From NCBI GenBank assembly GCA_033964015.1, contig CM066918.1, positions 21,287,387 through 21,351,386 of the forward strand: a stretch of DNA of 64,000 bases, read 5' to 3'. This DNA comes from Scolanthus callimorphus (lineage: Eukaryota > Cnidaria > Anthozoa > Actiniaria > Edwardsiidae). Shown piece by piece: positions 43,170 through 53,870 of the stretch (its first letter is position 1; every line of letters starts with the position of its first letter). A program made the translations under genes and the position numbers. The notes beneath the pieces are model-generated. The model saw only the letters and a program-made list of their open reading frames with translations, made no database searches and was not told the DNA's origin.

Positions 43170-44204
43170 AGTATATACTACACGGGAACCTCCATAGATC
43201 GCGCGTTTTGATTGGTTCGCTATCTCGGGATAATGCCACAATATTCCGAGATCGAAAGCATTATTCCGAGATTGAGAAGCCCGAGTGCAAGTGGTTCGGA
43301 TATTTTTACTTTCTAAAGGAACTATCTGATTCGAAATGCAACGGAAAAATCGTTCTCAATTAACTTATGTGGTCTCTTTAGTTTTTCAAGATGAATCAGA
43401 GAGAGAATGTATTTCTTGAACTTCGAAAATGTGCTGTTCTTGTTTTTCAGTTCTTCGGAATCACAGAGATCGATGATTCGTTCACGGCACTTTTAAGAGA
43501 CGAATTACATTCACAACAACATATTAATTAAGGCAATTTTGTCGAAAACATATCTACTTTGCCGAACATTTACATGTACCTGTAGGTTAGAAAGGACAGT
43601 AAATCGTAGAAGCCAGTCATTGAGTGCAGTTTAAGAGAGAATTTCAGTTAAGCTTACCGTCGACTTGTTGATTCGCTTGATCACGAGCCATCCGACATCA
43701 AACGTATTTAAAGTGGTCTCTCTTTTTATGAACAAGGTCTTCCTCGTTGTCCCAGAGTTTGAAGAGGTTAATTTCCCAAATTTCTGTTAATATTCCAAAC
43801 GAATCTTGAATTTCTCTGCCACCAGGTTGAAAAATATAGTCATCCATCGGTGGTGAAATGGCGACCAAAGGCAAAGTGTTTTCAGCGAAGCAACTCTGCA
43901 GTAATCCAAGGCACAAAATGCGAATTTATCCCTTGAATCCATCCTTGCAACCTTCTAAAAACTTAAATCGTTTATCGTAGTCGATATTAAGGTTTTAAAA
44001 CAAGTGTTTTCTAGCGTTTTTGCTTCTCTAAAACAGCAGCAAGTTTCCACCATGTGTTCAGTAGCCGAATGCTTGTAGAGAAGTCTGACGTAATGTCGCG
44101 TGCGTGACAAACGTCACGCATACAGAAAGAGGCTACAAAATGTCGGCAAATGCCACATAGTGTCGTTCGGATATTTTTTGGAGTGTTCCCGTGTAGTATA
44201 TACT
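43170..44204. mobile_element. 1.03-kb TIR element downstream of DHFR
   Basis: The left end GTATATACTACACGGGAAC is repeated inverted at the right end GTTCCCGTGTAGTATATAC. Inner words CCGAGAT and TATTCCGAG are repeated. No transposase was recognised. A tail-to-tail ACAATTATTC pair follows at 44208-44314. Confidence 0.7.
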
Positions 44205-44207
44205 AAA

Positions 44208-44314
44208 ACAATTATTCTCCTCAGGCTCAGTGAATAGTGGCGAATAGTCCCCTCGACCTCCGGTCTCGGGGACTATTCGCCACTATTCACTTCGCCTTCG
44301 GCGAATAATTGTTA
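44208..44314. repeat. Hairpin repeat ACAATTATT...AATAATTGT
   Basis: The arms are ACAATTATTCTCC, GTGAATAGTGGCGAATAGTC and their inverses, with centre near 44261. A similar pair lies at 21012-21066. Confidence 0.65.
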
Positions 44315-44829
44315 AATATTGCTACGATATAACGCGCGCTCTGATTGGTCCAAATCTATGCTCTATTTCACTGATAACATAATGGTTCTCTCCCGCTATA
44401 TCATATGGAAAGAGTTCGAATTTGCTGCCTTTAGTGTTCTTGCTATCGTTAGGGTATTTCTACTCAGTAACCTCATGGATCATTCTAGTCATGACACATG
44501 GTTGCCTGCTGGAAAGTTGGTTGCCCTACGCCCTCCAAGCATGTAGGCTCAAGTTCTGCCATTTCATAGGCTCTGTCGTGGGGTACTTACCCCAAAGTTG
44601 GTTAAAGAGCCTCTGTCAGCCTCCATTTTGTCATCCTAGCAACATACCGAGACAGAGAAAGCATCCATTTCCATCGGCTGATTTAGGGAATGTAGTGCAA
44701 TATTTGCGATTGAATTCGATAAATGAATAATAAAACTTCGTTTTTAGAAGACTATTTCAAGATTTCTACGTAATTCGTTGTCTCATATAGACTGAAAACA
44801 ATAACAAAGGAGTGGCTGACTAGGGCTCT

Positions 44830-45220
44830 TTCAGGGACGGGCTGTTGGCTCACACAAGCCGCTGTTTCGGTCAGACTTACACCTATTTCAGAAAATGTTG
44901 TACCGTCACAACTGTCTGTTGTAGCTCGAGGTGCATCATGGGAGAAAATCAGTGTAAATGTATAGAGACCGACTCTCAAGAATTGCAGCCCGTAAGCTTA
45001 ATAACGCTGGATCTCACGGCGCCAATTGCTGTCAAGCGGTCGTAAGCACAGAGAAAGTAATATGAACGAAATTCTCGTGTTAAACCAGCGAAAACGTTCT
45101 TGGGAACGATGAATTAAAGAATCGTTTGGAGTAAGCAGGGTGATAAGTACATGCTCCCATGACACATCGCCAGCTACAATGTGACGGTGCTACCTTTCTG
45201 AAAAAGATGTATATATTCTC
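44830..45220. mobile_element. Inverted pair of a CATGGGAG repeat, copy 1
   Basis: Left 44890-44945 (TTGTACCGTCACAACTGTCT ... GTGCATCATGGGAG) and right 45148-45210 (CTCCCATGACACATCG ... GTGACGGTGCTACC) are inverted relatives. The same family occurs at 61905-62216 with the same inverted layout and similar spacing. Confidence 0.5.
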
Positions 45221-45302
45221 ATTTTTCCACCGAAAAATGAAACAGACATCAACCATATCGCAATTTTGATCGAATTCTGATTGGCACTCAGCTATGGGTA
45301 CA

Positions 45303-45390
45303 TACATCCTCGCGCGCCAGGGTCCTTCCCTCACCTCCCCCAAGGGGAAAGAGGGGGAGGTCGAGGGAAGGACCCTGGCGCGCGAGGATG
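45303..45390. repeat. GC-rich palindrome
   Basis: ATCCTCGCGCGCCAGGGTCC, followed by TTCCCTC, is exactly inverted 45 bp later as GAGGGAAGGACCCTGGCGCG, CGAGGAT. Confidence 0.8.
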
Positions 45391-45496
45391 GGGTACATAA
45401 GGAACGCGCCATAATCAGCGCGCGCGCTAAAAAGAACCAATGAAAGCTGAAAATGTTTGCGCTGTTTTTGTTTTTATTTGCCTTTTTGTTGTGATA

Positions 45497-45660
45497 TAAA
45501 ACAAATGTCCTCTGATTTTCCGTGGTATGTCCTCTCTTATACACCACGGAATTAGGTAATAAAGTGGTCAAAATGTACTACATTTTGACCACTTTATTAC
45601 GTCATTCCGTGGCATCTAAGAGGACACGTAATCGTACGGAAAATCAGAGGATATTTGTTG
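45497..45660. repeat. AT-rich palindrome (about 160 bp)
   Basis: The arms are TCCTCTGATTTTCCGT ... AATAAAGTGGTCAAAATGTA, with their inverses. The centre is near 45578. It is a short fold-back element. Confidence 0.75.
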
Positions 45661-45894
45661 AAAATACTCGTCGACATTTTGCAAGAGTTTTTTTTGTTTT
45701 GCACGGGATCGGTAATGGTGATTATTATAAATTGTACACACTACCGAGTTCTGATTGGTCGAGAGCATGCAATCGTACTTTCGGAGTCACGTGAATCTTC
45801 TAGCAGATTCTTTAAGAATCCATAGGTTATGCGGCTCGTGATGCATTATGGTCCAAAGGTGCTAAGTTTGATTCACTGAGTGACAGCTCGCTAA

Positions 45895-46255
45895 ATGGCT
45901 TCATCAAGCGAAACTGAAATCAATAAATTATTGGAAATTACGGATTCGAACAACACCAAATGGGCAACCAAACTTGGAGAGGAAGATAACAAAGACTTTG
46001 ATAGAAAAACAACTAGAAGACCCCGAACTAGAAACGACCTGGCAAATCGCCAAAATGGCTGCTCGGTTTGTTTGATCCAGCGCCAAACTGAAAATGTTTG
46101 GAAGATAAGGGTTTGGACAACACTAAACAGGCAATCAAACTTGGAGAGGAAGTTTTCAAAGACTGTTTGATAGAAGTACTTGGCAAATCATCGAGTGAGT
46201 TGCCGAATAATTTCATGCTCCTCGGTGAATTTGCAAACAATCTTCCAAACAATGT
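45895..46255 (+). pseudogene. Decayed DUF3504 (Crypton-like) gene fragment
   Basis: The frame starts MASSSETEINKLLEITDSNN then TKWATKLGEEDNKDF, resembling the N-terminal start of DUF3504 proteins (KIAA1958/QRICH1-related, tyrosine-recombinase-derived), which are numerous in cnidarians. A second partial copy follows at 46095-46180 (DNTKQAIKLGEEVFKD in another frame, then stops), so the region holds two broken tandem N-terminal parts. No recombinase core is present. The identification is from memory of family wording and should be tested by search. Confidence 0.45.
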
Positions 46256-46584
46256 ATAATAGAACACTCACCGGATTCGTTTTTTTGCGATATCCGAATA
46301 AGCAAACAATTCAAACAATGCTGATGACAATAAGAAAACATGAAATGAATAATTTGAAGAAGATTTGAAAATTTGAAAATCTAATATCATCAGTTGTGAA
46401 ATAGTGGTGCAGAATGAGCGCGAGTTTGTTATGGCTCTTTTGAAGTAGAGATATTATATTAGGAGTATAGGCACAGGACCATACTTTTGATCAGTAGGAT
46501 AGGTAGGGTATATTATGCTACAGTTTAATGGTGTTTTTGTGAACAAGATCTGAACAGAATGCCATCGGACTTTTTTCCATTAAT

Positions 46585-46590
46585 TTTATT
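46585..46590 (-). terminator. Poly(A) signal AATAAA of the ANKRD34-like gene
   Basis: TTTATT on the plus strand reads AATAAA on the minus strand, about 100 nt beyond the stop codon. Confidence 0.5.
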
Positions 46591-46687
46591 ACTAATATTA
46601 TTACCCAATGGCTGTCCTCTTCTTCTATCCCAGGAGAACAGGTGCTTGATTTTACATTCTCTACGCTTGTCCTCGTGGAATCACAGA

Positions 46688-49105
46688 TTAGAACTGTTTT
46701 CCAAGACTTCTGCCTGTAAGCCTTGGAGATATAGGTTTGAAGGAATAGCGTGGTTGTTCTCCCCGGTTTTTATCGTCAAACGGGGAGGGCGTACTTGAGA
46801 AGTACCCTTCCTCAGACTCGCTCGGTTTTCGCGTTGGTACGGTCAAAGGCGGAAGGAAGGCAACTTGCTTTTTCGGGCTTCCTGTGGCTGTACCGACGAC
46901 TTCCGGCAATTGTTCATTGGTGCGCAAGGCATGGGAACTAGCAGAGGTGATAAAACTAACTGGAGAATGGCGCCCATTCCCCCGCGAGTGAGGCGAAGGG
47001 GAACGCCTAGGGCTTTTTACAGTTTCGATCTCAAAACATCCAATCCCGGACGAGAATGTGTCAAAGTTGTTTGGGGAAAGAGTGTTTGACCGTGGAGTGT
47101 GTAGTATGAGATCCGGTAGATCAGAGGAGAGCCTAGATTGGGTTGCTCGTATCCGATATACGGGATCTATGTTTGTAGGCAGGATATCACATCTGGTAGA
47201 TAGAGTATTAGGTGATCTTGCGCGCCGTTCTAGGCCGTGGCCAGACGAGGGTTGCCCGTCCGGCGGGGTAGATGACCCTGCGCCTCTAGGCATCTCATCC
47301 GCAGTGTTACAGTTCGAAGAGCTTCGATTACGTCCGATCGTCTCTCGTTCTGCTTTTCGTCTTCGTTCGATATTTGTGCTATCTGAAAGAGTTCTACGCA
47401 CGGAGGTTTTAGCGGACGTACCTTGGGAAACATGGCACCCTTCAAGATCGGGTAAGCTAATTTTGTGGACATGCTCCGAGGGATTAACTATTGCTGGTAA
47501 ATTAACTGATTTACTGTCCGCCTGTTCAGTCGAGGCAGGCCCTTCAAGTCTCTGTTTTCCCTCGTGTTTCCTATCGCGGTTAACGTCTTGGTTTGTTGTG
47601 GTAGTCCAATCTCTAACTGGGGACACTGCATTTCGTGGTCTCAGAGAGAAATTCTTACTGAAACTGTCTTTAGGCGGTGTTTTTGGAGGTTGGGGCGACA
47701 AAGACCGGGAACCTTGATCTTGAATGCACGGTCGTAATCGCTCCTGGTCCACTACTGACACGGTGTAGCGTCTTGTTTTTGAGCAGTCAGTATTATGAAG
47801 ACTAGACGAGTGTGAATCGGATGGGTTGGCAAAAGCGGACAGTGTTTTGCGGCGCGGAGTCGTGTTTGCATTTGTTGTTACGCCCGAGAAAACGCCCGAA
47901 CTCGGCCGAGAGCTCTTTTGTTGATTGTGCTCGTTAGATTTCGTACCTTGTCGTTCGTCTGAGTTGTCGCTGGTTCCCATGATCGGTCTCTCTTTCGACG
48001 CACTTCGATTGCCCAGGTTCTTCTCACTTTCCTTGTTTTGATGAGGTTGCTTGGCAAAGTCAAAGCCTTCATCATTTTGCGTTGTGCTAATGCCGTCCAC
48101 CTTTTTTCCCTTGTCATTTTCTCCATCGTTTATCCACGCGTCATCCACCTTTACTGTCAAAGAAGGGCCAGCGAGATGCGTAAGGGATTCGGCCGACTCT
48201 ACAGAAGAAGAAGCTGAATCCCTCAGCCATAGAAGCTTTTCGAGACCGGAAATACTCGTACGGTCAAAGGAGGAACCCTCAGAATCGGAGAAATGTAAGC
48301 TTATCTTTTCATCTTCTGACGCAGAGCGACTAGTGTTAAAAAGAGAGTCCCTTCGTACGGGTTTAGGGGCGCGTATCTCTGCTTCTGCCAGCTCACTTTG
48401 TGCAGCCTTTGCTATTTCCTCTACATCAATAGAATCAAAATGGCAGATAGACCTCTTGCGGCGACGTTGCTGTGTAGGACTTGTAGCCTCCTGTTCCTCA
48501 GTGACCGTCAGTAGATTAGAGTTCGCAGCTCCAGTTGGAGTGTACGCGGATTTGTCCCTCCGCGTCCCCTCGGCCACAGGGGAATTCCGCGGGCCCATTA
48601 ACGGCCACGAGCATTTTCGAGTTTCCGGCAAGAGATCTAAGCGCTCTTCCAGTCTTTTCATTTCAATGTTAAAGCTCCCTGGTTTGGTGAGAATTTTCTT
48701 CTCGCGGCATGCCGTAATAAGAGACCCCACCCTGTCCAGGTTCCCTTTGTTGATGCAATAGTCAAATGCGGTGTTCTTGGTTTCGTCTTCAATCCACGGG
48801 TTGGCCCTGGCCTCAAGTAGCGCGCTTACAATAGTTTCTGAGGAATCGCTAATGCATGCATGTATTAGAGCCGTACGACCTTGCGCGTCTTGCAAATTCA
48901 TTTTTGCGCGCTTTTTGATAAGAAACTGCACGGCTCTGTCTTTTTCTTCGCTCTGGTCTTGTGATGCGCATACTAGGATCAGAGGGGTCTCCTGGTTGGT
49001 GCCACGTACATCAACATGAATACCCCCCTCTACTAGCAATCGCATCAGCCTCAGTTTGACGTCACTGCTCGCCTTTAATAGTGCCTCCGGTCCTATGGAG
49101 TCCAT
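46688..49105 (-). CDS. ANKRD34-like ankyrin repeat protein (805 aa)
   Basis: The whole coding part is one uninterrupted exon. Residues about 1-140 hold three to four ankyrin repeats (LRLMRLLVEGGIHVDVRGTN, ETPLILVCASQD, GRTALIHACISDSSETIVSA, LLEARANPWIED). A short helix, DRVGSLITACREKKI, matches the DACKAKG region that ends the ANKRD34 ankyrin block. The remaining 650 residues are Ser/Pro/Arg-rich and probably disordered. Near the C-terminus, VAFLPPLTVPTRKP matches the FLPPLNV motif of vertebrate ANKRD34A/B/C, which are also single coding exons. Length is longer than human ANKRD34A (about 500 aa). The first ATG is used; an acceptor (TTGTTCACAG) at 49143 implies a spliced 5' UTR. Molecular function of the family is poorly known. 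The long antisense frames (219 and 236 aa) are shadows. Confidence 0.8.
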   Translation of the reverse strand: MDSIGPEALLKASSDVKLRLMRLLVEGGIHVDVRGTNQETPLILVCASQDQSEEKDRAVQFLIKKRAKMNLQDAQGRTALIHACISDSSETIVSALLEARANPWIEDETKNTAFDYCINKGNLDRVGSLITACREKKILTKPGSFNIEMKRLEERLDLLPETRKCSWPLMGPRNSPVAEGTRRDKSAYTPTGAANSNLLTVTEEQEATSPTQQRRRKRSICHFDSIDVEEIAKAAQSELAEAEIRAPKPVRRDSLFNTSRSASEDEKISLHFSDSEGSSFDRTSISGLEKLLWLRDSASSSVESAESLTHLAGPSLTVKVDDAWINDGENDKGKKVDGISTTQNDEGFDFAKQPHQNKESEKNLGNRSASKERPIMGTSDNSDERQGTKSNEHNQQKSSRPSSGVFSGVTTNANTTPRRKTLSAFANPSDSHSSSLHNTDCSKTRRYTVSVVDQERLRPCIQDQGSRSLSPQPPKTPPKDSFSKNFSLRPRNAVSPVRDWTTTTNQDVNRDRKHEGKQRLEGPASTEQADSKSVNLPAIVNPSEHVHKISLPDLEGCHVSQGTSAKTSVRRTLSDSTNIERRRKAERETIGRNRSSSNCNTADEMPRGAGSSTPPDGQPSSGHGLERRARSPNTLSTRCDILPTNIDPVYRIRATQSRLSSDLPDLILHTPRSNTLSPNNFDTFSSGIGCFEIETVKSPRRSPSPHSRGNGRHSPVSFITSASSHALRTNEQLPEVVGTATGSPKKQVAFLPPLTVPTRKPSESEEGYFSSTPSPFDDKNRGEQPRYSFKPISPRLTGRSLGKQF

Positions 49106-49142
49106 GTTGCTTATCTAACTACAGACTCTTGCCACGAAGAAC
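49106..49142 (-). other. Probable 5' UTR part of the ANKRD34-like exon
   Basis: A splice acceptor, TTTTTGTTCACAG, precedes GTTCTTCGTGG on the minus strand, 37 nt before the ATG. The upstream non-coding exon was not located. Confidence 0.4.
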
Positions 49143-52100
49143 CTGTGAACAAAAATTTAATGTCATAATCAGAGTAAGATAAGTGCACCATTTGATGTCA
49201 AATGTTTGCTTTAAATATAAACGTGGAGCTAGAAATAGAAACATATCTGACAAATAAGGAACAAATATCCTGCGTAGGACTTGGATAGGACTCTTTTAGT
49301 GATGAAAAAAGCACCTACAAAAATATTTTTATGTCAATAGGAGCGTGCAAATGAGTAAAGCCAAATGAGCAAGCAAAATAGGGGAAAATAGGATCCTACT
49401 TTGAGATTAAGAATTTCTGGTTGTTGCCGCTTTCCGATGTGTCGGAAATGAGACGATTTAGGTCCACCGCGTACACATTTAATTTGTGCAGATATTTTCA
49501 GCCTCGGGCTCGCTCTTGCAATCTCGCACAAATGGGCGCTTTTGTGGATTCCAGCACGAAGTGGAAAATTGATCGAAAATGTCTGATACTAATGTGTAAG
49601 TTTCTTCAGGGAAATGTATGTTTTTTTGTTAAATTCTTGCAAATAATTGAACAAAATGTGCATCTTGCGAAGGACTCGTACGTCAAATACGTTGCGATCG
49701 GTGCTACGAAAAGAGGATGCGAAAACATTCAAGCACCGCTCTAATTGTTTTAGCCCTGGGGTTATGACAATACGGTGAGATAATTATTATGACTGTCTTA
49801 CCGCATAGAAAAATCAGAATTTATGACTGTGAAATAAAAAGGTAAATTGAACATGATATAAATGGGCGGCCAAAGTAAAGACAAGGACAAACGTCATGTC
49901 ATACTTTATAACGCCTTACATCTACTGTGAAGATACCAGCAACATTAAATATGTGATAGCATGCATGCTGCCGGTATTAAATTCACCACGCAGGTTTACT
50001 TACATTGAATATTAGCGCCTCGCGAACTCAATAATATTTGTAAAATGACTTCAAATTCAAAACCATTTCAGCGAAAAAGTTATCCAACAATTAAGGTTCG
50101 ATGAGAGCCAGCTACAATGCTCAGTGTAATGCATTTTATCCTTTTTCATCTCCACGGAATGTTAATTTTAATTCCCTAGAGGAGGGTGTATATATGCTTT
50201 GGGTCGTAGCATAATAACTCCATGGTCCTAGTAAACATTTTAAATGATTTAATTAATTGTTCTCGCTATACCTAAAGCGTACATGGTACATAGTATCCTC
50301 GGGCTAGCATTTCACTAAAATATCTAAAGAGTTGAGACTTCGAACGACAAGCCTTGTACATAATGTTGATTATGTAACCACTTTGCAAGACAATGCCAGC
50401 ACATAACTGACTTTTGTACGTCGATTTCATTTGAGTAACAAAAGTGTAACATTATTCTACTGAGTACAATTCGGAAAGCTAAACATATTTTGTCGTTTTC
50501 ATAAAGGGCTGCAACAAACGGCAAAATTATCTCTGCTTATTACTGGTAATAGTTTTGACTTGAGAAAGCCGTCCGCCATGTTGTCGCTGCAGTGACAGGT
50601 GCATTGTTCCCATTTTGTTTACCATTATAGTTTATTCTCTTCAAGGGTAAATAACCGATGAAATCGTTGGTACTAAACATAGTCGTATGCAGAAAAAAAT
50701 ATTACACAATTTATCTGGAAAGGGGATAATAACAAATGTATGAGCAATCCTAGATCGTGGAGAATCGTAATAGTGGTATTCTAGTTGTATTCTAGTAATA
50801 CCTATGTGAATGTACCAAATTTTACTAAAATCGCAACCAGAGAGCTTGAATTCTCATCAGCTTAGAAACACAGCAGTCTCTTTTTTAACACCTGCTTTTC
50901 GACTGTGCTAATACATTATTGCTCTTTCCCTATGTATTCGGCTTAAGGAGCTTAGCTCCTTAAAGAATCTGAAATGAACAGCGTACGATACGAGGTTGCT
51001 AGTGCAACGACTGTCGAGATGGTAGCCATCGTGAAAACATATGCCGCCTTTTGATCTAGCGCACGATTACTGAACATTTATGAAAAAACTTTTGATATCT
51101 AAGATTTTTGCAAGGGATTATTCACTCAGTTAAACCTTACGGCGTATAGTCTCCAACTAAAAACACCCATCATTTTATATGCTAGTCTATGGAAGATTGG
51201 ATTCCAGAGATAAAGGTGTTTTAAAAGACGCCCTTTGCTTACATGCAACGACCAGTCTAGAAAGTGACGTTTCGATTTTTTAAAAATTACAGTTTGTCAG
51301 ATGTGCGATGGGCACATGATAATGGCACCGAGACTCAACTATGGATCTCATTATATTTTTGTCAGGTAATCAGTCACCATTTAGTTAAAAGCGATATCCT
51401 TTTCCCATCTAAAAGACAAATTCCAATTTCAAAAAAGAGTAATCGATTGTGCTTCTCAGTGCTGAATCTCAATGGTTAATGCGTATATAGAGCAAGGGAA
51501 ATTGTATTAATTAAACATTTCATATCCCCACATTCAACTGTATTCAGCTGGCGAAAAAGTTAGACCAAGGCGGGGGAAGTTAATAAAAGAAAATGTAATC
51601 AAATCAGCGACGTGCTCAGAAATTGAAAACAAACGTTTAGCATTTGAATTCCATTTCGGCGCGTCATCTTGGAAGGAGTATCAAAATATCAAGCAATTAA
51701 AAATTCCATCTGGTCATTACATTCACTTCTCTTCGTTGTTTAATTTTGCAAAAGAAATTGTGTGTATTTAAAGTGAGGATAATGTTTTCAAAAGAAAAGT
51801 TTACAATCTAAAGCGCTTCATAATTCCGTACAAAACAACATACTCGTACAGTGTTCTTATCTTTAGCCACCGATATTCGTGAATACGCCAGTTCCTTGTA
51901 TTATGTCTGCTCTCTATTACATACGACTTCTGTTTGTTTTTAAACTATATTGGGTTGATTAATGACTGATTTAACGGTAAAAACTCAGGCTGCCGTACTT
52001 CCGAGACCAGCGAAAACGTGCCGGCAAAAATGCTACAAGTCTTCTATCTGTCGCGGTGGCAAATCCGTTTTAGATATGAATGTGTAACTTACTGATTTTG

Positions 52101-53504
52101 CTGTGTCGAATAGGACCGTTTTTCTGTGTGCTGCTGGCCTTCTGGGCAGTTTGTTTTCTAAGGAAGTCCCGAGAGTGTATAACACTCTATAAATTGTGTG
52201 TTTAGTAGTCGGCTCCTGAGAGCAAAGTCTCGACTTCACAAGAAAATGCCTGTCTCAGTTTACCTCGCGTCCCACGCACTCGTAATTACTGTTTTTCTAA
52301 TTGACAATATTTTGAATTTGAAAACGGAAGTGAAGCCATGATGAGCTGGCGCACATTGTGTGCGTCATGAACGGCCGGTCTAACAGCGCTAGGACAGAAG
52401 TCAATGAAGCCTCCTACCCAAGCACAGCACCCCAGAGGCACTTGGTGTCAAACCATTCACTAACTTTTGGCACATTCCGGGTCTGTCGCTAAAACACGTA
52501 CATATAGCGTATACGAGCACCAATCTTCAACAATTTGTTCTCTAAAAGATTAATTGCAGTAAATCCTCTGCTCCATTTATCTTGTTTCCCTCCATTTATC
52601 TTGCGTTCTGCTTATGTTTTTGATTTATTATTCGGCTCCTGTTGAGTCCGTGGATAATAAAACTTGGAGATCCACATGAAAAGAGACACAAGACAAACTC
52701 CCCATCGTAGCGAGACCCTAAAAACGCGCTCTTTCTGTTTATTTGTAGTCAAGCTCGTAAACAATTGACGAACGCGAAACCGCAATAGAAATCTCTCTTG
52801 GCTTAAAAATTCCTTGTTGCTAATAAAAAACGTAGGCGCGCATTTCCTTGGCTATCTGAATGACGTTACAGGCCTTACGTAGATGACAAGCGTGGTGCGA
52901 CAGTTTGTTAAAAATCACTTCTGATAACGGGATTTATACCACGCTACAGAAAATGCAGCCCATCAGAAAGCAGGAATGGCGTTGTGTATTCGACGGTATT
53001 CCACTCATCCTTCCCATTGTGCACTGCTTTTACGTAAAACGTTGCCTTTAAATTTCTGTTGCAAGTGACGCGTGGGATATTCTGCAGTATGCAACTCGAA
53101 AGCATTGTATAACTAATTTAACCTTCGTCTTGAATGTGTGCTAGTATTATTTTTCTAATATCGTCTCTGACTCAATAGCCGTTTTGTTTGTGATAAGGAA
53201 AATATACGCGCTTGGCGTTCTAACGTCTATCGTACGACCGCTTGCGTTCTTCACATGATTTCCGGGTTTTCCCTGTAAGATAACTGTTAGGGGGCTTGAC
53301 TATGACAAAATACGAAAACACGCCCGGCAAACGTACGGTGATGACGTTCTGTCCAAAAAAAACCTCACCAGACGAATCTAACTGTGACGCTATCGCTGCT
53401 TTTTCCCTCCTCAAAATTCCACAGGAAAGATAAAAGACGTTTTCTCTGTTTAATTCTAGGAAAGCGATTATAGAGTGAAGTGCCTGTTTTGAAATAAATA
53501 TCTT
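49143..53504. other. Gene-poor stretch
   Basis: No exon or mobile element was recognised. Frames up to 107 aa have no family features and no conserved-looking splice context. The DNA is AT-rich and unusually free of the MITEs that crowd the rest of the window. It could hold the ANKRD34-like promoter and 5' UTR exons. Confidence 0.4.
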
Positions 53505-53870
53505 TTTGTTCTTTCTTATATTTTTAATGTAATTCATCATAGATTGAGAATTATAGACAAAGAATCGTGAAGTGCGTCCGCTCGAAAAACACTGAGCAAC
53601 ATTTCACATAAAATGGAAAACGTTCTGTTCTTTCTTGTATTTTTACTGTAATTCATGTGAAGTATGGAAATTGCGAATGAAATAACATTGAAAATGAACT
53701 TTCTGTTCTTCATATAATTTTTAATGTATGCCTGCGAAGTGTGGACATTGCGTTGCATGTCAGTATTCTTAACATCTTTTTAGATAATGAAACTCACCCC
53801 ATTTTCCTCAGGTAATATGCCATCATAGATTGCGAATTATAGAAAGTGATCGTGAAGTGCGTCTCCATTA
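53505..53870. repeat. Degenerate tandem repeat, 3-4 units
   Basis: Words TTCTTTCTT(A/G)TATTTTTA(A/C)TGTAAT, TCATCATAGATTG(A/C)GAAT and CGTGAAGTGCGTC recur at roughly 100-110 bp spacing. The two minus-strand frames (106 and 73 aa) share YxKNxRKN-type text because they translate these units. Confidence 0.5.

Noticed and set aside
47058..48761. 219-aa and 236-aa plus-strand frames
   Set aside because: Both are antisense shadows of the ANKRD34-like coding exon, whose minus-strand frame has clear domain structure.
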